Source: Fermentibacter sp964564435 (GTDB lineage Bacteria; Fermentibacterota; Fermentibacteria; Fermentibacterales; Fermentibacteraceae). Taken from it: 64,000 bases of DNA. Both the position numbers and the translations under genes were made by a program. Each line of letters begins with the position of its first letter. Positions within the stretch are counted from its first letter, which is position 1. The notes beneath the pieces are model-generated. The model ran no database searches. It was given only the letters and a program-made list of their open reading frames with translations, and was not told the origin of the DNA. The stretch spans positions 186,001 through 250,000 of the forward strand of contig CAZMAT010000001.1 of the NCBI GenBank assembly GCA_964564435.1, given 5' to 3'. Positions 59,276-64,000 of the stretch are shown here, one piece after another.

Positions 59276-61613
59276 CGCCGCCTCCCCTCGTGGCAGCCAG
59301 CACGGTCCCGGGATCGACGAATACGCCCTGCTCGGGGCGCGGCACCCTGTTCTCGCCCTTGAGCACCGAGCCGCAGTCCGGGCACTGCGCGGTCCTGGGG
59401 TCGATGGTGGCGTCGCAGACCGGGCACACCAGCTGGAGCCTGGCGTCCACGTAGGACGCCAGTTCGCCGGCGGTGACGAGGCCGTTCCCGTCGTCGTCGG
59501 CTTCGCCTCCAGCGCCGTCGAGGAGTATCGGCGTCAGGATCCTCTCGCTGACGCTCAGGTCCTCCCTGGCTGCGGTGAGGACGAGCACGTTGGAATCATC
59601 CTCGAAATCGTTCACCAGGCCTCCGGAGTGGCAGGCATCGGCCAGCAGGACCACCCGGGCCGCATGCCCCGAAAGTGTCCCGGAAAGCCAGTCGTCGCTG
59701 ATGTCCTCGTCGTAGAGGCAGATCGTCTCGTCGGTGGCGTCGGGCTCTTCGGAGCCCCCGCTGCCCGTGACGTCCTGGCTCCCGTGGCCGCTGAAGAACA
59801 CGTACAGGACGTCGCCCTCGCCCGCGGCCGAGAGGGTCTCCTCCACCGCCCCGCGGAACGCGCCCGCCGTGGCGGTGTCGTCGACGAGGAGGATCACGTG
59901 GTCGGGATCGACACCCTGGCCGGTGACGAGGAACCTGTAGAAGTCGAGAGCGTCCATGCTGGCCCTGTCGAGGACATCGGCCGCGGACGGATAGCCGCTG
60001 ATGCCTGCAATGACCGCCCACGTCTCCCCCGGGCCCCCTGGAGCCGCGAGAGGCTCGTCGGGGATGATCTCGGCCGATATCGTGAAGGGGCCCTGACCGT
60101 CGCGTTCGTATGTGTAGACGGTGACCGCATAGGTTGCAGCCTCGCCGGTGTGGAAGGAGATCTCCTCGTCCCCGGCGGCGTCGGCCGAGCTCACCCACCC
60201 CTGGGCCATCCTGTCCAGCCCCGGGCCGGACACGAAGAGGTCGAAGTCGGTCTCCCTCTCGGCCCCCCGCAGCCTGATGCTCAGCACCGAGGAGGCCTCC
60301 GACCTGGCCTGGAAGATCGCTACGGGAGCCGATGGATCGAGCTGTCCGCGCACCGTGCCCGACAGCAAGGCCGGCCGCGAGGGTGAGATGGTGAGCCTGC
60401 AGTCAGTCGCGTCGACGTTGCTCGCGAATCCGGGGCTCACCCAGAGGGTGTCTCCGCCCTCCACCCACATCGCCAGCCGCTCGTCCCCCCGCTCGGTCGT
60501 GAGGGAGACCACGGGCGGGCCGTCACTCCTGAAGACCGTGAAGTCGCCGTCCCTGGTCTTCTCGAACTGGGCTGCGATCTCCAGCATGCAGTCGGACGGG
60601 GGAGAGATGCCCACCACGAACGACCTGCCCGAGGCGAGAGTCACGAGGGTGTCCAGGCGCTCGCCCCTCACGGCTTCGAGCCCGCCCATCTCGCTTATCT
60701 CATATCTGATCCGGTCCGAATCGCCGAAGTCGTAGGCCCTCACCTCGGCAATGTAGCCGTCGCCTCCGACCGGAAGCAGCAGGGCCTCCTGGCAGGAATA
60801 GGTCGACGAGCCGGCGAGGTATTCGCCTTCGATGTCGTAGAGCGCGAGATCGATGTCCCCCGACTCGGAGGAGCTGCCCAGGTCGAGCATCCTCCGCAGG
60901 TCAGACGAGGCCACCCTGAACCTGGCGACGTAGTTGTTCCCGTCGAGCGTCCCCGTGCGGGTCCCCGAGAGCGCGGGGAAGGCTCCCGTGCGCGTGGCGG
61001 AGAGCGAGAAGGCTCCGTCGCCCGCCTTGTTGTACCTGGAGACAACCACCACGAGGGTCTCGGACGGCATTGCGCAGACCTGCACGGATTCGTCGCCCTC
61101 CGTGCTGTACCCGCCGGCCCAGAGGTCCATCCCCGTCCCGTACACGTCCAGATCGAGGTCGGTGGAGCTCGTCCCGTCGAGCTCGAAGCGCCAGGTGCCC
61201 TCCCTCGGGGGGACGAACCTGAAGGCCTCGCTCATCTCGTTGGCCGACACGGCACCCGACTGGACCGAAGCCGGAGCCATGAGCACAGGGGCCTTGTCGG
61301 CGACCGTGATCTCGACGCTGGAGCCGGGAGCGCCCTTCACCTCGACGAAGAACCAGTAGTCGGCGAAAGCGGAGAGCAGGAGCCCGCCCCGCTCGCTCGT
61401 GGCGAGGGCCTCGCCCTCCTCGTCGTAGGCGGTGAGGCTGGCGGCGGGGTCCGAGGAGACCCTGAGGAAGACATAGTCCTGCTCGAGGATGCGAACCCAG
61501 GCCGAACCGTCCTCGAGTACGACCGAGCGGCTCTCTCCGGAGAGCATGAGAGGGACCTCGGAGGCCGGCGGGAGGACCCCGCTCAGAATGGCTGCGAGAA
61601 CGAACGGATTCAT
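59265..61613 (-). CDS. Secreted metacaspase-like protease with PPC-type domains and C-terminal zinc ribbon
   Basis: The 782-residue protein has an N-terminal signal, at least three beta domains like bacterial pre-peptidase C-terminal (PPC) domains (about 120-207, 220-305, 420-515), then a caspase-fold C14 domain (about 531-720) with the catalytic pair His610 (FFSGHGSQD) and Cys661 (LADACHSGG). After this come an EF-hand-like loop (DDDGNGLVTAGEL, about 706-718) and a zinc ribbon (Cys730, 733, 744, 747). The ATG has a GGAGG site. It leads an operon with pheS, pheT and uvrB. Target proteins are unknown. Confidence 0.85.
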   Translation of the reverse strand: MNPFVLAAILSGVLPPASEVPLMLSGESRSVVLEDGSAWVRILEQDYVFLRVSSDPAASLTAYDEEGEALATSERGGLLLSAFADYWFFVEVKGAPGSSVEITVADKAPVLMAPASVQSGAVSANEMSEAFRFVPPREGTWRFELDGTSSTDLDLDVYGTGMDLWAGGYSTEGDESVQVCAMPSETLVVVVSRYNKAGDGAFSLSATRTGAFPALSGTRTGTLDGNNYVARFRVASSDLRRMLDLGSSSESGDIDLALYDIEGEYLAGSSTYSCQEALLLPVGGDGYIAEVRAYDFGDSDRIRYEISEMGGLEAVRGERLDTLVTLASGRSFVVGISPPSDCMLEIAAQFEKTRDGDFTVFRSDGPPVVSLTTERGDERLAMWVEGGDTLWVSPGFASNVDATDCRLTISPSRPALLSGTVRGQLDPSAPVAIFQARSEASSVLSIRLRGAERETDFDLFVSGPGLDRMAQGWVSSADAAGDEEISFHTGEAATYAVTVYTYERDGQGPFTISAEIIPDEPLAAPGGPGETWAVIAGISGYPSAADVLDRASMDALDFYRFLVTGQGVDPDHVILLVDDTATAGAFRGAVEETLSAAGEGDVLYVFFSGHGSQDVTGSGGSEEPDATDETICLYDEDISDDWLSGTLSGHAARVVLLADACHSGGLVNDFEDDSNVLVLTAAREDLSVSERILTPILLDGAGGEADDDGNGLVTAGELASYVDARLQLVCPVCDATIDPRTAQCPDCGSVLKGENRVPRPEQGVFVDPGTVLAATRGGGGGR

Positions 61614-61688
61614 CTGTCCTCCAGGTGCTTGACGAATGCTCCCGGGCCGGAGGGGCCCGGTCCGGTTCAGGGGCCTATTATGAAGACT

Positions 61689-62363
61689 CTAGCGTACGGC
61701 GGCGAACGGATTGGAGCGTGCCTCGTCGCCGGCCGTGGTGTCGGGTCCGTGCCCGGGGTGCACCACTGTTCCGGGGGGGAGCGTGAATATCCTCGTCCGG
61801 ATGGATTCTATCTCGACCGCGATGGACGCGCCCCAGAGGGGACCCACGCCGGGCAGGCTGTCGATCCCGACGGAACCCCTGAAGAGGGTGTCGCCGGAGA
61901 CGAGATGCCCGGGGAACAGCAGGCCGATGCTGCCGGGGCTGTGCCCGGGGAGGTGCATGACGACGCAGGCCGGCACGCCTTCTTCGAGCCGGTCGCCATG
62001 GTTCAGTTCGAGGTCCAGGCCTCCGGTCGAGAGCCTCGTCCCGAAGGCCTCGGAGCCGTTGAGATCAGGATCTGTGAAGAGCGGCAGGTCGTCGGGGTGC
62101 CCGGCCAGAGGGACGCCGAGCCTCCCGCTCCACCAGCGGGCGTCAGAGATGTGGTCGCAGTGGCCGTGTGTGAGCACCACGAGCCCCACATCCCACCCGG
62201 AAAGCATCCTGTCCACCCGGGTTCGCTCATCGGCGTCCATCGTGGATGGGTCCACCAGGACCGCCCTGCGCGTGGCCGGGTCGCCGGCCAGGTAGCACCT
62301 GGTCCACGTCCAGCACCGCGCCACGCCGGTGCTCAGTATGACAGGGGCTTCAGGAGAGCTCAT
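61689..62363 (-). CDS. Metallo-beta-lactamase-fold hydrolase
   Basis: A 224-residue glyoxalase II-like enzyme with the metal motif THGHCDH (about 65-71), a later metal His in HLPGHSPGS and the bridging Asp in VSGDTLFRG. Many small members hydrolyse thioesters such as S-lactoylglutathione analogues, but substrate is not readable here. It starts inside the end of the next upstream gene (14-base overlap) and ends 75 bases before the metacaspase start. Confidence 0.88.
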   Translation of the reverse strand: MSSPEAPVILSTGVARCWTWTRCYLAGDPATRRAVLVDPSTMDADERTRVDRMLSGWDVGLVVLTHGHCDHISDARWWSGRLGVPLAGHPDDLPLFTDPDLNGSEAFGTRLSTGGLDLELNHGDRLEEGVPACVVMHLPGHSPGSIGLLFPGHLVSGDTLFRGSVGIDSLPGVGPLWGASIAVEIESIRTRIFTLPPGTVVHPGHGPDTTAGDEARSNPFAAVR

Positions 62364-63036
62364 CCGCGAAGGCGCCGAAGCCCGGGTGGGACATCTGGAT
62401 CCCCTCCGCGGCCTTGAGCCTGGCCGAGAGGTCGTACATGCACAGGAGCGCGTATCCTCTCAGGTCCCTTCGGTAGTGCACGGTGGTGGGGAGCCGTCCG
62501 CCGGGATGCGACAGGAGAAGGCTCTCGTGCTCCCCGGGGGGAAGGTAGCGCGGCCAGACGGAGAAGGTGACCCTGAGGCAGGGGGCGAAGGGATCGGGGA
62601 CCCTCATCATGGTCCTGAGGAGCTGGAAGTCGCCGCCGAGATGGTGGACGGCCGACCTCATCTCGGCCGGAGTGCGCCTGCCGTTGGATCCCGGAGATGG
62701 CATCCTGGTGACGAAGTCGAGGCCCTCGCCGGAGGGATAGCCCAGCTCGAGCAGCGCCGCGGCCTCGTCGAGGCATGCCGACATGAGCTCGGCCGCCGAA
62801 TCCGCAGGGAGGGACGCCGACACCTCGGCCAGGTCCGGCCAAAGGCTGAGCGTCCTCGACAGCTTCTCGACCCTCGATCCGGCTGCGCTCCGCGATATCT
62901 CGCGAACGTGGTTCCTGAGGGAGGCGAACTGCGGTATCCAGACCGTCGCCCGCCTGCCGCCGCTCCAGAGGGCGATGTGGTAGAGAGCCCTGGAGACCTG
63001 CCACGAGGACTGGAAGGAGCTGGGGAAACCGGTCAT
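62350..63036 (-). CDS. Protein of unknown function between xerD and an MBL hydrolase
   Basis: I do not recognise this 228-residue protein. It has no signal peptide or membrane span. It is basic at the N-terminal third, has a helical middle (about 55-110), and carries a block VTRMPSPGSNGRRTP (about 118-132) followed by a beta-rich end with RVTFSVWPRYLPPGEHES. ATG 63036 overlaps the xerD stop by four bases, and its own end overlaps the hydrolase gene, so it belongs to that operon. Confidence 0.7.
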   Translation of the reverse strand: MTGFPSSFQSSWQVSRALYHIALWSGGRRATVWIPQFASLRNHVREISRSAAGSRVEKLSRTLSLWPDLAEVSASLPADSAAELMSACLDEAAALLELGYPSGEGLDFVTRMPSPGSNGRRTPAEMRSAVHHLGGDFQLLRTMMRVPDPFAPCLRVTFSVWPRYLPPGEHESLLLSHPGGRLPTTVHYRRDLRGYALLCMYDLSARLKAAEGIQMSHPGFGAFADELS

Positions 63037-63923
63037 CGGCCTGATCTCGGGTGGCACGTCCTCATCACCTCCACGAGCCAGGTCCTGTCTATGTCGGTGT
63101 AGATCTCGGTGGTCCTGATGTCGGCGTGCCCGAGGAGCTCCTGGACGACCCTGAGATCCGCTCCGCCCTCGAGCAGATGGGTTGCGAAGGAATGCCTGAG
63201 CGTGTGGGGATGGGTGGAGACGGGCACCCCCGACAGGACTGCCGCCCGCCTGACGACGTTCCAGAAGGTCATGCGCGAGAGGGGCCGGCCTCCCCTTCCG
63301 GGGAACACGTATCTGCTCGACCTCCCGCCGAGGATCTCGAGCCTGGGCCCGGCCATGAAACGCCCGAGCCAGCGCGCAGCGACGCCCCCGAGCGGGACGA
63401 GCCGCTCACGGCCGCCCTTGCCCTCGGGTCTCACCCATTCGTCCTCGAGGGAAACCCTGTCGGTCGTGAGGCCGGTTATCTCGCTCTCGCGCAGGCCGCA
63501 TCCGTAGGCCAGCTCCAGCATCGCCCTGTTCCTCGCCGAAACCGGCGTGCTGCCGTCGAAGGCCTCCACGAGGGCGGCCGCCGCCTTCGGCGAGAGGACG
63601 TCCGGCAGCCTGCAGGGGACGCGGGCCGGCGGGAGATCGGCGACGGGATTGCCGCTCCTGAGGCCCTCGGACTCCAGATATCGGAAATACCCTCTCAGGA
63701 CGGAAATCTTTCGCCTGATGGACACGGGCGAGATGCCCGCCTCGCCCAGAGAGGCCGCGTAGCGTGCGATCGAGCCGGCATCCGCGGAATCCAGCCCGGT
63801 GCCCTCCCCCTCGAACCAGAGCTCCGCCTCGGCGAGATCCGACCGATATGCCGCGACGGTCGCCCTCGAGAGCGATTTCTCGAGCGCGGCGAAATCCAGG
63901 TAGTCCCTTGCGGTATCATCCAT
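63033..63923 (-). CDS. xerD: Tyrosine recombinase XerD/XerC
   Basis: A site-specific recombinase that resolves chromosome dimers at dif. The 296-residue product has the SAM-like N-terminal domain (YLDFAALEKSLSRATVAAYRSDL begins it) and all catalytic residues: Arg145, Lys169, His240, Arg243, His266 and Tyr275. ATG 63923 gives the normal family length and overlaps the preceding gene's stop by eight bases; an ATG ten codons earlier is possible. XerD or XerC cannot be told apart here. Confidence 0.93.
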   Translation of the reverse strand: MDDTARDYLDFAALEKSLSRATVAAYRSDLAEAELWFEGEGTGLDSADAGSIARYAASLGEAGISPVSIRRKISVLRGYFRYLESEGLRSGNPVADLPPARVPCRLPDVLSPKAAAALVEAFDGSTPVSARNRAMLELAYGCGLRESEITGLTTDRVSLEDEWVRPEGKGGRERLVPLGGVAARWLGRFMAGPRLEILGGRSSRYVFPGRGGRPLSRMTFWNVVRRAAVLSGVPVSTHPHTLRHSFATHLLEGGADLRVVQELLGHADIRTTEIYTDIDRTWLVEVMRTCHPRSGR

Positions 63924-64000
63924 TCCGGTTGAGCCAGCTGATGAACCCGCCATGCGCCGACTCCCTCTGCAGCCTGGACGGCTGGGTGGAACAGATGCTC
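63916..64000 (-). CDS. C-terminal fragment of an upstream gene
   Basis: A frame open from the window edge ends at TGA 63916-63918, overlapping the xerD ATG by eight bases. About 27 residues are visible, ending GGFISWLNRNG. The coupling-type overlap, like those throughout the window, suggests a real gene, but the fragment is too short to name. Confidence 0.4.
   Translation of the reverse strand, partial: SICSTQPSRLQRESAHGGFISWLNRNG

Noticed and set aside
61614..61688. Terminator hairpin CCGGGCC/GGCCCGG between the MBL and metacaspase genes
   Set aside because: The stem is good but no T-run follows on either strand, so it may only be a leader structure.

Overview
The window is 64 kb of gene-dense, high-GC bacterial chromosome. 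Nearly all genes lie on the minus strand and overlap by the short ATGA/GTGA type that marks translational coupling. The only plus-strand genes I support are three tRNAs, one MFS transporter (26824-28068) and one PBP4-type peptidase (34367-35701). The murein genes, including a MurE with the DNPR motif of diaminopimelate ligases, together with predicted lipoproteins, an SLBB-domain polysaccharide export protein and a PpiC-like foldase, suggest a Gram-negative-type (diderm) envelope. An archaeal/eukaryotic-type PheRS, a DUF4837-like lipoprotein, SelA/SelB and an Rnf complex point to a deep-branching uncultivated lineage, perhaps near the FCB group. That placement is an inference, not something the sequence proves.

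Layout, left to right: (1) 1-11948, a complete dcw cluster read right to left: mraZ, rsmH, ftsL, ftsI-type PBP, murE, murF, mraY, murD, ftsW, murG, murC (cut by the window edge), with two MraZ-box-like repeats inside the promoter spacer. (2) 12061-16013, exopolysaccharide genes: a tyrosine autokinase/co-polymerase, an SLBB protein and UDP-glucose dehydrogenase. (3) 16053-24591, selB and selA directly behind rnfCDGEAB. (4) 24717-26823, nrdR diverging from tRNA-His/tRNA-Lys, then about 1.2 kb of non-coding sequence that holds tRNA-Arg, two truncated tRNA 5' copies and a family of double-hairpin repeats whose stems change sequence but keep pairing. (5) 26824-31547, MFS transporter, a CefD-like PLP enzyme, two PEBP-family proteins and an RlmI-type methyltransferase. 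(6) 31678-41270, envelope and housekeeping genes: a zinc-ribbon membrane protein, a PpiC-like lipoprotein, PBP4, a dolichyl-phosphate-mannose-type glycosyltransferase, EF-P, an AroQ variant, a TPR protein, a DUF4837-like lipoprotein, a DUF948-like protein, FolD and L21. (7) 41286-53176, RNase G, a radical-SAM/DUF2344 protein, purines (a tandem PurS-like protein, PurQ, PurL, PurB), a GAF/degenerate-GGDEF protein and an IspH-UbiA fusion. (8) 53262-64000, a small secreted protein with its own promoter and terminator, UvrB, PheT, PheS, a secreted metacaspase, an MBL-fold hydrolase, an unrecognised protein, XerD and the tail of one more gene.

The genes work together as follows. The dcw block makes lipid II and the septal synthase. 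The polysaccharide block is a partial assembly/export set; no flippase, polymerase or glycosyltransferase set is visible here. Rnf couples ferredoxin oxidation to NAD+ reduction and an ion gradient. SelA/SelB imply selenoproteins, but neither tRNA-Sec nor a selenoprotein gene is visible in this window.

The most unusual items are the covarying double-hairpin family beside the tRNA genes, the secreted caspase-like protease with a zinc ribbon that is the first gene of a pheST-uvrB operon, the IspH-UbiA fusion, the tandem PurS-like protein, and an 85-bp-offset duplication that has copied the uvrB start onto the pheT stop.
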